From: Pseudosulfitobacter pseudonitzschiae
GTDB lineage: Bacteria; Pseudomonadota; Alphaproteobacteria; Rhodobacterales; Rhodobacteraceae
Length of the DNA: 64,000 nt
Direction of reading: 5' to 3'
Assembly (NCBI RefSeq): GCF_002222635.1
Contig: NZ_CP022415.1
Location: 2,356,001 to 2,420,000, forward strand
Under the pieces are notes generated by a model. It saw only the letters and a program-made list of their open reading frames with translations. It searched no databases and was not told where the DNA came from. Shown here in pieces: positions 8,657-17,886 of the stretch (position 1 is its first letter; each line of letters starts with the position of its first letter). A program made the translations under genes and the position numbers.

Positions 8657-9417
8657 CAATCTGCCGTCCATCCGCCATCCACCATCATCGCGGTGCCGGT
8701 GACCATCGCCGACGCATCTGACGCCAGATACAGCGCCGCGCCCATGATATCGCCCACCTCGCCCACGCGGGGCAGTTTGATCTTGTCCATAATCCACTCT
8801 CTCTTGTCGGGATCGCTGAACGTGGGCTCGGTCAGCGGGGTACGGATGAAAGTAGGACAGATCGTGTTGATGCGGATGCCCGCCTTGCCCCATTCGATGG
8901 CCATCGCTTTGACCATGCCTTCGACTGCGTGTTTCGACGCGCAATAGACCGCGCGTTCAGGACCGCCGACATGGCCCATCTGGCTGCTGATGTGAATGAT
9001 CGACCCCGTGCGCCCCGCCTCCATCAGCGCCTTGGCGGCAAAGGATGACAGGAAATAGGCGCCCTTCACGTTCACATCCATCACCGCGTCGTAATCTGAC
9101 GCATCAGTGTCCACCGCCGCCGAATGTCGCGCCAGACCGGCAGAGTTCAAAACCACGTCAAAAGGTTCGGAAAACGCACCGGCCAAGGCAATGAGGTCGG
9201 ATTGATCCAACACCAGCACCTCGGCGGAATAGCCTGCGTGGCGCATCGCGGCGACGCTGCTTTCCAGCACATCGGCACGCCGCGCGGCACAGACCACATG
9301 GGCGCCTGCCTCGGCCAGCGCCACGGCGCAGCCCAGACCGATCCCCGAAGATGCCCCCGTGACCAAGGCGCGGCGGCCCGACAATCCAAACGACGGCGTT
9401 CGCGGCAAATCCATCAT
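8656..9417 (-). CDS. Short-chain dehydrogenase/reductase (SDR family)
   Basis: About 253 residues with the classical SDR layout: TGASSGIG cofactor motif at the N terminus, NSAGLA in the middle, the catalytic Ser in IHISSQMG, YCASKHA with Tyr and Lys, and the C-terminal MVDGGWTAD. The start at 9417 (MMDLPRT) has GGGGAG eight bases upstream; the longer frame to 9552 lacks support. The gene sits 59 bases after the histidinol-dehydrogenase-like gene and overlaps the dipeptidase start. The Asp following the first beta-alpha-beta unit cannot be placed with certainty, so NAD versus NADP is open. Confidence 0.88.
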   Translation of the reverse strand: MMDLPRTPSFGLSGRRALVTGASSGIGLGCAVALAEAGAHVVCAARRADVLESSVAAMRHAGYSAEVLVLDQSDLIALAGAFSEPFDVVLNSAGLARHSAAVDTDASDYDAVMDVNVKGAYFLSSFAAKALMEAGRTGSIIHISSQMGHVGGPERAVYCASKHAVEGMVKAMAIEWGKAGIRINTICPTFIRTPLTEPTFSDPDKREWIMDKIKLPRVGEVGDIMGAALYLASDASAMVTGTAMMVDGGWTAD

Positions 9418-9476
9418 CGCGGCATCTCCCCTATTATTCCATTTCCAGCATCTGCAAAACCCGTGGGCAACGAAAC

Positions 9477-10799
9477 CTAGTCCTGCACCACCGGGGCCGC
9501 AGCCCCATATGGCACATTCACCCCGCCATACCGCCTGACCCGCAGGTTGCATTGCTCGGCGTGGCCAACAAAACCCTCAAGCATGCACAACCGCGACCCA
9601 TAGGCACCGACCTGCGCCGCCGCCGCATCGGTGGTGATCTTTTGATAGCTGTGCGTCTTGAGAAACTTGCCTATCCAAAGCCCGCCAGTATAGCGCCCCG
9701 CCTTACGGGTGGGCAGGGTGTGGTTCGTCCCTATCACCTTGTCGCCATTGGCCACATTGGTGCGCGGGCCCAGAAACAGCGCGCCATAGCAGGTCATGTT
9801 CTCCAGATACCAGTCATCGCGGTCTGTCATCACCTGCACATGCTCGGACGCAATCTCGTCCGCAATTGCCAGCATCTCGTCATGAGTGTCGCACAAGATC
9901 ACCTCACCGTAGTCCTCCCAACTGACCCCTGCCGTATCGGCAGTGGGCAATATCTTCAACAATCGGTCGATCTGGGCCAGCGTAGCCTCGGCCAGTTTCC
10001 TGCTGTTGGTCAGCAGAACGGCGGGCGAGTTATAGCCATGCTCGGCCTGTCCTAGCAGATCAGTGGCGCACAACTCGGCGTCCACCGTATCGTCGGCAAT
10101 CACCATCGTCTCGGTCGGGCCTGCGAACAGGTCGATGCCCACGCGCCCGAACAACTGGCGCTTGGCCTCGGCGACAAAGGCGTTACCGGGCCCCACAAGC
10201 ATGTGAACGGGGTCAATGCTCTGGGTGCCTAACGCCATTGCGCCCACGGCCTGAATGCCACCCAGCACATAAATTTCATGCGCGCCGCCCAGATGCATGG
10301 CGGCGATCACGGCCGGATTGGGTTTTCCCCTGAACGGCGGGGTGCATGCGATGATGCGCGGCACGCCCGCCACTGCCGCTGTCGCCACAGACATATGGGC
10401 CGAGGCGACCATCGGAAATTTCCCGCCCGGAACATAGCAGCCCACCGATTGCACCGGAATATTCTTGTGGCCAAGGATCACCCCCGGCATCGTTTCGATC
10501 TCGATGTCGGTCATCGAGGCGCGCTGCGCGCGGGCAAAGGCCACAACCTGTGCCTGCGCAAATTCGATGTCGGCCAGTTCTTGCGGGTCTAGTTGCGCAA
10601 TCAGCGCGTCGATGTCGTCCGCGCTCAACCGAAAGCTATCGGGGGTGTAGCTGTCGAACTGCTGCGACAGACGGCGCACCGCCGCGTCGCCCTCAGCGGT
10701 GATCTGGGCCAGCGTGTCTTCGACGATCGCCCTTGTCTTGGCATCGTCTGCGGCGCGCTCGGTCTCTGCCTTGCCGCGTTTGAGGTATGTTATCGCCAT
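9477..10799 (-). CDS. Histidinol-dehydrogenase-like NAD-dependent alcohol dehydrogenase (HpsN-related paralogue)
   Basis: About 440 residues, HisD fold. The zinc and catalytic set is present: Gln and His in [10 protein letters not shown], Glu-His in ASEHVQV, Asp and His in [13 protein letters not shown], and a C-terminal GHAEQ histidine. ATG 10799 (MAITYLKRG) has GAGG upstream. The gene is not in a his operon; it heads a four-gene unit with an SDR, a dipeptidase-type hydrolase and a CIA30-like gene. It differs clearly from the second paralogue at 57792, which looks like true HpsN. A role in oxidising a polyol or sulfonated alcohol is inference; histidine biosynthesis is less likely from context. 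Confidence 0.8.
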   Translation of the reverse strand: MAITYLKRGKAETERAADDAKTRAIVEDTLAQITAEGDAAVRRLSQQFDSYTPDSFRLSADDIDALIAQLDPQELADIEFAQAQVVAFARAQRASMTDIEIETMPGVILGHKNIPVQSVGCYVPGGKFPMVASAHMSVATAAVAGVPRIIACTPPFRGKPNPAVIAAMHLGGAHEIYVLGGIQAVGAMALGTQSIDPVHMLVGPGNAFVAEAKRQLFGRVGIDLFAGPTETMVIADDTVDAELCATDLLGQAEHGYNSPAVLLTNSRKLAEATLAQIDRLLKILPTADTAGVSWEDYGEVILCDTHDEMLAIADEIASEHVQVMTDRDDWYLENMTCYGALFLGPRTNVANGDKVIGTNHTLPTRKAGRYTGGLWIGKFLKTHSYQKITTDAAAAQVGAYGSRLCMLEGFVGHAEQCNLRVRRYGGVNVPYGAAAPVVQD

Positions 10800-10882
10800 C
10801 TGTCGCCTCGCTTGTTGCGGGGGCAGCTTAGCGGATGACGCGCGTTTCACCAGAGCCAGCGGTTATCTGAAAGCGTCGGCAT

Positions 10883-10925
10883 GGATATTTATAGCCAAAA
10901 GAAGCGGGGGCACAGTGGCCCCCGC
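10883..10925 (-). repeat. Intergenic repeat copy 1, with hairpin downstream of gcdH
   Basis: Read on the minus strand it is a GC hairpin with 8-bp arms GCGGGGGC/GCCCCCGC (10904-10925) followed by TTCTTTTGGCTATAAATATCC. The last part matches the other copies at 19363, 34267, 44309 and 61391. Placed after the gcdH stop, the hairpin plus T-rich tail could act as a rho-independent terminator. Confidence 0.6.
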
Positions 10926-10958
10926 ATCCGGTGATTTTTGCTGTGACGACAGCCGGGT

Positions 10959-12182
10959 TTAAAAGAACGCCTGAATGCCGGTCTGGGCACGGCCCAAGAT
11001 CAGTGCGTGAACGTCGTGGGTGCCCTCGTAGGTGTTCACCGTCTCAAGGTTCATCACATGGCGCATGACCTGAAATTCGCCCGAGATGCCGTTGCCGCCG
11101 TGCATATCGCGCGAGATGCGCGCGATATCCAGCGCCTTGCCGCAGTTGTTGCGTTTGACGATTGAAATCATTTCAGGCGCAGCTTGGGCGGCGTCCATCA
11201 GCCGACCCACTTGCAGCGAGGCCTGCAAGCCCAGTGCAATTTCGGTCTGCATGTCGGCCAGTTTCTTCTGAAACAACTGCGTGCCGGCCAGCGGCTTGTT
11301 GAACTGTTTGCGGTCCAGACCGTACTGACGTGCGGCGTGCCAGCAGAACTCGGCAGCGCCCAGCGCACCCCAGCTGATGCCGTAGCGGGCGCGGTTCAAA
11401 CAGCCGAACGGACCTTTCAGTCCCTGGACGTTTGGCAACAGCGCGTCATCGCCCACTTCGACACCGTCCATGACGATCTCGCCTGTGATCGAGGCCCGCA
11501 GGGACAGCTTGTTTTCGATCTTGGGGGCGCTCAGACCCTTCATGCCCTTTTCAAGGACAAAGCCGCGGATCTTGCCGTCGTGCTCGTCCGACTTGGCCCA
11601 GACCACGAAGACATCCGCGAAGGGCGCGTTCGAGATCCACATCTTCGAGCCGGAAATCTTGTACCCATTGGCGGTTTTCACCGCGCGGGTTTTCATGCCT
11701 GCGGGATCGGAACCCGCATCGGGCTCGGTCAGGCCAAAGCAGCCGACCCATTCGCCGCTTGCGAGTTTGGGCAGGTATTTCTTGCGCTGCTCTTCCGAGC
11801 CGTAGGCGTAGATGGGGTAGATCACCAGGCTGGATTGCACCGACATCATTGACCGATAGCCGCTGTCGATCCGCTCGACTTCGCGGGCGACCAGACCGTA
11901 AGACACGTACGAGCCGCCCAAGCCGCCATATTCCTCAGGCAGGGTCACGCCCAGCAGGCCCATGTCGCCCATTTCGGCAAAGATGGATTTATCCGCAGTC
12001 TCGTTGGCAAAAGCGTCGATGATGCGCGGGGCCAGCTTTTCGCGGGCATAGGCCGCAGCGCTGTCCTGAATCATGCGTTCATCTTCTGTCAGCTGTTGCG
12101 ACAACCGGAAGGGGTCGGCCCAGTCAAAGCTGCCCAGATCGGGGGCGTCTTTGGCTTTCAGGATCGGGGTTTCTGCATTCAT
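10959..12182 (-). CDS. gcdH: Glutaryl-CoA dehydrogenase
   Basis: About 407 residues, acyl-CoA dehydrogenase fold. It oxidises and decarboxylates glutaryl-CoA to crotonyl-CoA in lysine, tryptophan and glutarate breakdown, passing electrons to ETF. The C-terminal [20 protein letters not shown] with catalytic Glu386 and the [14 protein letters not shown] helix are characteristic of GcdH rather than other acyl-CoA dehydrogenases. ATG 12182 (MNAETPI) has an AGAGG site; the longer frame adds 23 residues without support. It is divergent from a LysR gene, the usual arrangement for glutarate control. Confidence 0.93.
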   Translation of the reverse strand: MNAETPILKAKDAPDLGSFDWADPFRLSQQLTEDERMIQDSAAAYAREKLAPRIIDAFANETADKSIFAEMGDMGLLGVTLPEEYGGLGGSYVSYGLVAREVERIDSGYRSMMSVQSSLVIYPIYAYGSEEQRKKYLPKLASGEWVGCFGLTEPDAGSDPAGMKTRAVKTANGYKISGSKMWISNAPFADVFVVWAKSDEHDGKIRGFVLEKGMKGLSAPKIENKLSLRASITGEIVMDGVEVGDDALLPNVQGLKGPFGCLNRARYGISWGALGAAEFCWHAARQYGLDRKQFNKPLAGTQLFQKKLADMQTEIALGLQASLQVGRLMDAAQAAPEMISIVKRNNCGKALDIARISRDMHGGNGISGEFQVMRHVMNLETVNTYEGTHDVHALILGRAQTGIQAFF

Positions 12183-12286
12183 GAAGGGCCTCTTTCTCGA
12201 ATCTGTTGAATTTCGCCCAGTATTGCAAAGAAACGCGGCAAGTTCTAACAATCATCCGTCCTGTGATACATGAGGATTAGTCATAG
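12183..12286. promoter_or_regulatory. Divergent gcdH / LysR control region
   Basis: The 104 bases between the start codons of gcdH (minus) and the LysR regulator (plus) must hold both promoters and any LysR operator. AT-rich parts such as TATTGCAAAGAAA are visible, but I could not pick one unambiguous T-N11-A box. Confidence 0.5.
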
Positions 12287-13192
12287 ATGATCGCCCCCCG
12301 CCGTTTCCTGCCCTCGACCGGTGCGCTGATGGCCTTTGAAGCCGTCGCACGGCTGGGGTCGGCCACGGCTGCCGCGCAAGAGCTATCGTTGACCCAAAGC
12401 GGGGTCAGCCGCCAGTTGCGCAGCCTTGAGACGCAGATCGGGGCGGCTTTGGTCCAGCGCGAGGGGCGCGCATTGGTGCTGACGCCGGTGGGACGCGAAT
12501 ACGCCCGTTCGGTGCGCGAAATCCTGCACCGGCTGGCGGCAGCGTCGGTGGCGGCGCGCACCAATCCGGATGGTGGCACGCTGAACCTTGCAATTCTGCC
12601 CGCTTTCGGGATGCACTGGCTGGCCCCGCGCTTGCAGGATTTTGCACGCACCCACCCCGAAGTTACCGTGAACCTGTCCACCCGTCTGGCCCCATTCGAT
12701 TTTCGCGCCAGCCGCTTTGACGCCGCCATCCACTTTGGCCGCGAGGACTGGCCGGGCGCCGACCACCTGTCGTTGATGCCCGAAACCGTGGTTCCGGTCT
12801 GCGCGCCGGACCTGTTGCAACAGGCGTCAACCGCGCAGATTGCGGCCCAACCGCTGTTGCATCTGGAAACGCGGCCCAAGGGGTGGGCCCGCTGGCTGGC
12901 GGCGCAGGGCTGGACGGGTGATCTGCCACCGGGGATGCAGTTCGACCAGTTTTCGACCATGGCACAGGCGGCAATCCACGGCATGGGCGTGGCGCTGTTG
13001 CCGACCTTTGTGGCGCAGCCCTATCTGGACAGCGGGCAGCTGGCGCTGGCCTCGGTGCAGACCTCCGAAAGTATCGGCACCTATTATCTTGTCTGGCCGT
13101 CCGAGCGTGCCACCCAAGCGCCCCTGCGCTCGTTTCGAAGCTGGCTGACCGAACAGACCCGCAACAGCCCTGAACCAATGCCCCGGGCATGA
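12287..13192 (+). CDS. LysR-family transcriptional regulator (GcvA-like, probable regulator of gcdH)
   Basis: A 301-residue LTTR. The N-terminal winged helix-turn-helix is read at residues 20-60 (GSATAAAQELSLTQSGVSRQ), then a substrate-binding domain of two Rossmann-like lobes. The overall pattern, with FLPSTGALMAFEAVARLGS at the start, is that of the GcvA/AmpR branch. Being divergent from gcdH suggests it senses glutarate, glutaryl-CoA or a lysine catabolite and activates gcdH; this is inference from arrangement. ATG 12287 begins with MIAPRRF. Confidence 0.85.
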   Translation: MIAPRRFLPSTGALMAFEAVARLGSATAAAQELSLTQSGVSRQLRSLETQIGAALVQREGRALVLTPVGREYARSVREILHRLAAASVAARTNPDGGTLNLAILPAFGMHWLAPRLQDFARTHPEVTVNLSTRLAPFDFRASRFDAAIHFGREDWPGADHLSLMPETVVPVCAPDLLQQASTAQIAAQPLLHLETRPKGWARWLAAQGWTGDLPPGMQFDQFSTMAQAAIHGMGVALLPTFVAQPYLDSGQLALASVQTSESIGTYYLVWPSERATQAPLRSFRSWLTEQTRNSPEPMPRA

Positions 13193-13277
13193 TGCAGGCC
13201 GGTCGCATTTTCGCCGTATTCCCTCATTATGGCTGCGACAGTGTTTTCGGGTGGGGCCGGACCAAACAGGAGCATTT

Positions 13278-13679
13278 ATGCTGCATTCAATTCAAAAACT
13301 GGCCATCGCCGCTGCTTTTGGCACGGTACTAGCCCCTGCTGCCTTTGCAGATGGCGATTCCGCCCACGAACATACCGTTATGGTTCTGGAAGAGTCTTTC
13401 TTTCCCAAAGTAACCTATGCCGCACCCGGTGATACTGTCCGTTTTGTCAACGCATCCGACTCGGAGCAGTCGATCGTTGCGAAAGACGACAACTGGTCCG
13501 TTGGTCCGATCGCGGCGCAAGGCGAACAGGTCTTTACTGTTTTTGCCGGAATGAAGAACGACTTTTACCTGATCCTCAGCCCGGAAACGGGTGAAGCTGT
13601 CGAAGGCGCAGAGGAAACTGAGGAAGTCGTGAACCCGGCAGGTGCCATCAGCTTTAGCGAACCTCCTCTCAGCAATTGA
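13278..13679 (+). CDS. Secreted cupredoxin-like protein without evident copper ligands
   Basis: A 133-residue protein with a signal peptide (hydrophobic AIAAAFGTVLAPAAFA, cleavage before DGD near residue 25). ATG 13278 has AGGAG upstream. The mature part reads like a small cupredoxin: MVLEESFFPKVTYAAPGDTVRFVN is the typical first sheet. The expected His after the VRFVN strand is Gln (SEQS), and no Cys occurs in the protein, so a type 1 copper site cannot form in the normal way. The acidic tail (EGAEETEEVVN) is unusual. Probably periplasmic; function unknown. Confidence 0.7.
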   Translation: MLHSIQKLAIAAAFGTVLAPAAFADGDSAHEHTVMVLEESFFPKVTYAAPGDTVRFVNASDSEQSIVAKDDNWSVGPIAAQGEQVFTVFAGMKNDFYLILSPETGEAVEGAEETEEVVNPAGAISFSEPPLSN

Positions 13680-13704
13680 TCTGCGCCAAGTGCGGCGCGG
13701 TTTC

Positions 13705-13735
13705 CGGCCTGCTTGCCACCTGCGCAAGCGGGCCG
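13705..13735 (+). terminator. Possible terminator after the cupredoxin-like gene
   Basis: Arms CGGCCTGCTTG (13705-13715) and CAAGCGGGCCG (13725-13735) pair over 11 bases with one wobble, 26 bases after the stop. Only a short T-rich tail follows (TTCGGCGTTT), so efficiency is doubtful. Confidence 0.4.
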
Positions 13736-13744
13736 TTCGGCGTT

Positions 13745-14207
13745 TCAGTCATAGGGGGCGATCAACTCGGGCCCAGCGGCGCGGTTGGAATTCACCGCGG
13801 TGTTTAAGCGGTGCATTTGCAGGGTATCTTCGGGTGCGGGTTGCCTCAGACGCGCCGCGCCCTTGTCTTCTTCGCCCAGCCACAGCCATTGCGGCTCCAA
13901 CACCACGGGCATCCTGTGGTGGATGGTCGACATAGCGTCATTCGCCCCCGTGATGACGATGGCACAAGTGCGCTACGTCTCGCCCCAGTCCCAATCCTGT
14001 CAGATCGCGGCAAAGGTCAGCGGTGTGCCATCCTGTCGGGTGATGTACCACGACAGACTCAGCGAAAGGCGGGTTTGTCGGCAATAGTTTCGGCGCGCGC
14101 ATTGATCAAAAGCGGGCCGTGGTGGGGTTTTTATACCAATGCGGAATGAACCCCCAACGCATCGCGATCGCATCAGTTGGAAAGGTCACGGCCAAACGTC
14201 CACACAC
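13745..14207 (-). pseudogene. yedK: Decayed yedK/HMCES (SOS response-associated peptidase) remnant
   Basis: Read on the minus strand, family pieces appear in the right order but in broken frames. A GTG start at 14207 is followed by CGRLAVTFPTDAIA (with the catalytic Cys2), then directly MRWGFIPHWYKNPT, so about 40 residues are missing. After a frameshift come INARAETIADKPAFR, then after another jump DGTPLTFAAI, a TGA, QDWDWGET, a TAG, TCAIVITGANDAM, IHHRMPVVLEP and the C-terminal NTAVNSNRAAGPELIAPYD. YedK caps abasic sites in single-stranded DNA through Cys2. Two in-frame stops, two frame changes and internal deletions make the copy non-functional. The 463 bp compare with roughly 650-700 for an intact gene. 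Confidence 0.85.
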
Positions 14208-14488
14208 GGTGCGCAACCAAGGCCACCTGACGCACATGACCAAGCCCTTGAAATGATCCCCGATCCAAATTCTGACCTGCCAGTATTGGCCGGCGGCAGT
14301 CTGCGCGCCAAACGGCAGAATGCGCAGGCGACGGACCTACCCGCACCATAGCCCCTTGCCCGCACAATCGACCTGCCAGGAGTCCCTGCCCTGCGATCTT
14401 TTGCCCGGCTTTGCGCAGGCACCCGTTTGCAACCTGACCGAAAGCTGCGCAGACTGTTGCCAGCCCTGACCCATTGGAATCTGCTCTC
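14208..14488. other. Gap between the yedK remnant and the MFS gene
   Basis: No supported gene, RNA or repeat is seen in these 281 bases. Open frames here are short and show no recognisable family. It probably contains the promoter of the MFS gene at 14489. Confidence 0.5.
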
Positions 14489-15757
14489 ATGATCCGTCAT
14501 TTCCTGCCCGTCTTTGCCTTGTTGCTGGGGTCTTCGTTTCTGCTGTTTGCGGGGGGAATCAACGGGCTGATCTTGCCTGTGCGGGGCAGCGCGGAAGGGT
14601 TCTCGGCGTTTTCGCTGGGTCTGCTCGGAACCGGCTGGGCCATTGGCTATATGGCAGGTTGCGTGCTAACGCCGCGTCTGGTGGCGAATGTGGGCCATGT
14701 GCGGGCCTTTGGGGCAATGGCGGCGATTGCGGCGGTGTCAATGCTGGGGTCGGCAATCATATTGACGCCATGGGCGTGGATCGCGCTGCGTGGGGTGTGC
14801 GGGTTTTGCTTTGCCGGAGCGGCCATGATCGTCGAAAGCTGGCTGAGCGATCAGGCTGCACCCGATCAGCGCGGACGCATCTTTGGCGTCTATACGATGG
14901 TGAACCTTGGGGCTGTGACCGCAGGCCAGATGACCCTGACGCTGGGCGACACCTCCGGCTTTTTGTTCTTTGCAGTGGGGGCAATTTTCTACTGTCTCGC
15001 ACTGGTCCCCACGGCGCTGTCATCCAGTTCCAACCCCGCGCCGCTGGTGGCTGCGCGGCTGGACATGAAGGCCCTGTGGCGTAATTCGCCCGTGGCGGTT
15101 TTTGCGGTATTCTGGGTGGGCGTCAGCAATTCGGCCTTTGGCACACTGGCGCCGGTCTATGCCGAGCGTACCGGGCTGGTGCTGGCCGCGATTGCGTTCT
15201 TTACGTCGCTGCCGATCCTTGCGGGGGCACTGGCGCAGATCCCTGTGGGTATCCTCAGCGACCGGATGGACCGACGCAAGGTTTTGGTCGGCATCGCACT
15301 GGCCGCTCTGATCGCCGATGCTCTGTTCATCACCCTTGCCCCTGAAGGGCGCATCCCCAACTTTGTCCTTGCCGCGATCCTTGGCGGGTCGATCTTTGCC
15401 ATGTATCCGGTGATCGTTGCCCACGCCAACGACCACGCAGCCCCCGGCACGTCGATCCAGATTTCGGGCGGTTTGCTTCTGCTCTACGGTGCGGGCGGGA
15501 TCATCGGACCGCTGATGGCGGGCTGGGCGATGACCGCCTTTGCCGACCGCGCTTTGTTCATGGTCACGGCAGGGGCGCACGTGTTGGTGATTGTCTACAC
15601 GCTTTGGCGTATCTCTCGCCGTGAAGCTGTGGACGATGCCGACAAGACCGCATTCCAAGCGGCACCGGGCGGGCGCAGCAGCACGCCCCAAACCGCAGCG
15701 CTTGGCGCGTCGGATGCCGAAGTGCAGGCCGAAGCCGACACCGCCGCCAACCTTTAG
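14489..15757 (+). CDS. MFS transporter (YcaD-like)
   Basis: About 422 residues and twelve hydrophobic segments. The central loop contains LSDRMDRRKVL, a motif-A variant, and the helix GFCFAGAAMIVESWLSDQA is typical of the YcaD/UMF-type MFS branch. I use ATG 14489 (MIRHFLP); a TTG five codons upstream is possible. The C-terminal tail of about 40 residues is hydrophilic and Ala-rich. Substrate unknown. The gene ends at a strong convergent hairpin. Confidence 0.83.
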   Translation: MIRHFLPVFALLLGSSFLLFAGGINGLILPVRGSAEGFSAFSLGLLGTGWAIGYMAGCVLTPRLVANVGHVRAFGAMAAIAAVSMLGSAIILTPWAWIALRGVCGFCFAGAAMIVESWLSDQAAPDQRGRIFGVYTMVNLGAVTAGQMTLTLGDTSGFLFFAVGAIFYCLALVPTALSSSSNPAPLVAARLDMKALWRNSPVAVFAVFWVGVSNSAFGTLAPVYAERTGLVLAAIAFFTSLPILAGALAQIPVGILSDRMDRRKVLVGIALAALIADALFITLAPEGRIPNFVLAAILGGSIFAMYPVIVAHANDHAAPGTSIQISGGLLLLYGAGGIIGPLMAGWAMTAFADRALFMVTAGAHVLVIVYTLWRISRREAVDDADKTAFQAAPGGRSSTPQTAALGASDAEVQAEADTAANL

Positions 15758-15778
15758 CATCCACCCCATCCGGGCCAC

Positions 15779-15818
15779 GAACAAGGGCGCGCAAACCGAT
15801 ATTTGCGCGCCCTTGTTC
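15779..15818. terminator. Bidirectional terminator between MFS and 5'-nucleotidase genes
   Basis: A perfect 17-bp stem, GAACAAGGGCGCGCAAA paired with its complement at 15802-15818, with a six-base loop. It lies midway between two convergent stops (15757 and 15837), so it probably ends both transcripts. Confidence 0.85.
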
Positions 15819-15836
15819 GTTCAGCAGTAACTGGCG

Positions 15837-17396
15837 TTACTTGACGGTGATACGTCCGTCCGTGACCGGAGTGAACGGCCCTTGGGCCGCGAGATACTCG
15901 GCTGTCACATCCGCCACATCTGGCCCGAAATCATAAGCATTCTCGGCGTTGATGAACATCTTGTAGCCGTCACCACCGTTGCGGACGTAGTTGTTGGACA
16001 CGACGCCATAGGTCTTTTCCAGATCAATCGGCGCACCATCGACCATCACGTCGGACACCCTTTCGCCCGCTGGCTTGGATGCGTCAAAGGCATAGGTCAT
16101 GCCCGCCACCTGGGCGAAACGGCCTGCGCCCTCTTCCACCTGACTGACACCGTTTTCCAGCGCTTCGACAACGGTGGCGCCGGTCACCTGAAACGTAGAC
16201 AGTGTGTTCTGGAACGGCAGCACGGTCAGCACCTCGCCCATTGTGATGGGGCCTGCGTCGATCGACGCGCGAATACCGCCGCCGTTCTGGATGGCGATTT
16301 GCACACCCTGATCCTTGACCCGCGCCAGCATCGCATCAGCGATCAGCGAGCCCATCGAACATTCCATCGCACGGCAGACGTCACGATCCCCACCGATGGG
16401 CGCGGACGTCTCGGCCACAACACGGTTGCGGATTTCCTCAAGTGGTGCAGCGGCTTCGGCGATGCGGGCCACGGTTTCTTCATCTTCGGCCACCGAGGCA
16501 TCGATCAGGATCGGATCGCCTGTGGCTTCGGTGACGTTGCCCGCGTCGTCAAATGTCACGTTCAGCTCGCCCAGATACTTGCCATAGGCATAGGCCTGCA
16601 CGATCGCCGTGCTGCCAACCATCGTGGGATATGGCCCTTCAGCCCGCTCGTCAGTGTTGCTGAGCAATGTGTTCGAGTGGCCGCCCACGATCACGTCAAC
16701 ACCGGTGGTGTTTTCCGCAACGCGCTGGTCGACCCCATAGCCCGAATGCGACAGCACGATGATCTTGGTCACCCCTGCTTCGGTCAGCTTGTCGACTTCG
16801 CCCTGCACCGCGTCGGACGGGTCGGTGAAGATGATATTCTTGCCAGGGCTGGCCAGTTCATGCGTGTCCTGCGGCGTCAAACCGATCAGCCCGATCTTTT
16901 CGCCACCGCGTTCGATCACAGTGGACTTTGCCAGCTTGTCGGCCAGCAGCGGTTCACCCGAGACGTCCGCATTGGACATCAGGATCGGAAAGTTGATCGC
17001 GTCGATAAAGCCAGCCAGCACTTCCGGGCCATCGTCGAATTCGTGGTTACCCACGGTCATCGCGTCATAGCCCAGCTTGTTCATCATCTCGGCGGCCAGC
17101 TTGCCTTTGTAATAGGTGTAGAACAACGTGCCCTGAAACTGGTCGCCGCCATCCACAAGGATCGCGTTGTTCGATCGCGCCTTGGCATCCTTGATCGCAT
17201 TCACCAGCCGCGCGGTGCCGCCAAAGCATTCGCCCGCTGTGTTGTCTTCGGCGCTGCAACCGCTGTCGTATTTGCTGATTGGTTCAAACCGCGCATGGAA
17301 ATCGTTGGTGTGCAGAATGGTCAGCGAATAATCGGCCATCGCCGTACCTGCGGTCAGCGCAATGGCCGCCGCTGTCTGTGTCAGACGCAAAAGCAT
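15837..17396 (-). CDS. Periplasmic 5'-nucleotidase / UDP-sugar hydrolase family metallophosphatase
   Basis: A 519-residue secreted protein. The N terminus is a signal peptide (LLRLTQTAAAIALTAGTAMA). The metallophosphatase domain shows ILHTNDFHARF (metal-binding Asp and His), DGGDQF, GNHEFDDG and GGHSNTLL. The C-terminal 5'-nucleotidase domain starts near residue 340, with NGGGIRASI and NNYVRNGGDGY that bind the nucleobase. It likely strips phosphate from extracellular nucleotides, feeding nucleoside uptake; the pyrimidine salvage genes at 39.6-43.2 kb fit this. UshA-like rather than acid phosphatase. Confidence 0.9.
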   Translation of the reverse strand: MLLRLTQTAAAIALTAGTAMADYSLTILHTNDFHARFEPISKYDSGCSAEDNTAGECFGGTARLVNAIKDAKARSNNAILVDGGDQFQGTLFYTYYKGKLAAEMMNKLGYDAMTVGNHEFDDGPEVLAGFIDAINFPILMSNADVSGEPLLADKLAKSTVIERGGEKIGLIGLTPQDTHELASPGKNIIFTDPSDAVQGEVDKLTEAGVTKIIVLSHSGYGVDQRVAENTTGVDVIVGGHSNTLLSNTDERAEGPYPTMVGSTAIVQAYAYGKYLGELNVTFDDAGNVTEATGDPILIDASVAEDEETVARIAEAAAPLEEIRNRVVAETSAPIGGDRDVCRAMECSMGSLIADAMLARVKDQGVQIAIQNGGGIRASIDAGPITMGEVLTVLPFQNTLSTFQVTGATVVEALENGVSQVEEGAGRFAQVAGMTYAFDASKPAGERVSDVMVDGAPIDLEKTYGVVSNNYVRNGGDGYKMFINAENAYDFGPDVADVTAEYLAAQGPFTPVTDGRITVK

Positions 17397-17547
17397 GTCA
17401 GGTGTCCCCCCAAAAGGTGTGTTGGCATTGAGAACACTCTGGCGCTGCTCTGATTAAGAGTCAAAAGCGTTGTGCGCGGCAGGCGATTTGACGTATCGGC
17501 ACCCATGTCCGCTTGACCATACCTTGGGCACACGGCATCAGTGACCC

Positions 17548-17886
17548 ATGCTGATTTTGAAAATATTCCGTGCCGATGAATGGCAAGACCTGCGCGCCAA
17601 AGGCGAGACGTTGGGCGCGCCCATCGACGTGACCGATGGTTATGTACATTTTTCGACGCCCGAGCAGGCCGCCGAGACTGCGGCCAAACATTTCGCTGGC
17701 GAAGAAAACCTGTGGTTGTTGGGCCTTGAAGCCGATGATCTGGGCGACGAACTGGTGTGGGAGCCGTCGCGCGGTGGTGCGTTGTTCCCCCATCTCTACC
17801 GCCCGCTCCGGCTGGAAGACGTGGCATGGGCGCAACCACTGCCGGTGCAAAACGGCACCCATCAATTTCCCGCAGGTGTCCTATGA
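17548..17886 (+). CDS. DUF952 domain-containing protein
   Basis: A 112-residue protein matching the DUF952 pattern: LILKIFRADEW at the start, DGYVHFSTPEQAAETAAKHFAG in the middle and FPHLYRPLRLEDV near the end. The family has a small fold resembling ADP-ribosyltransferase-type domains in some members; no reaction is established. The stop overlaps the DUF1330 start by ATGA, and that gene overlaps pyrD, so the three form one operon. Confidence 0.85.
   Translation: MLILKIFRADEWQDLRAKGETLGAPIDVTDGYVHFSTPEQAAETAAKHFAGEENLWLLGLEADDLGDELVWEPSRGGALFPHLYRPLRLEDVAWAQPLPVQNGTHQFPAGVL

Noticed and set aside
15882-17453. Long open frame (523 codons) on the plus strand
   Set aside because: It is antisense to the 5'-nucleotidase gene; its translation is His/Arg-rich without a family motif, typical of shadow frames in GC-rich DNA.
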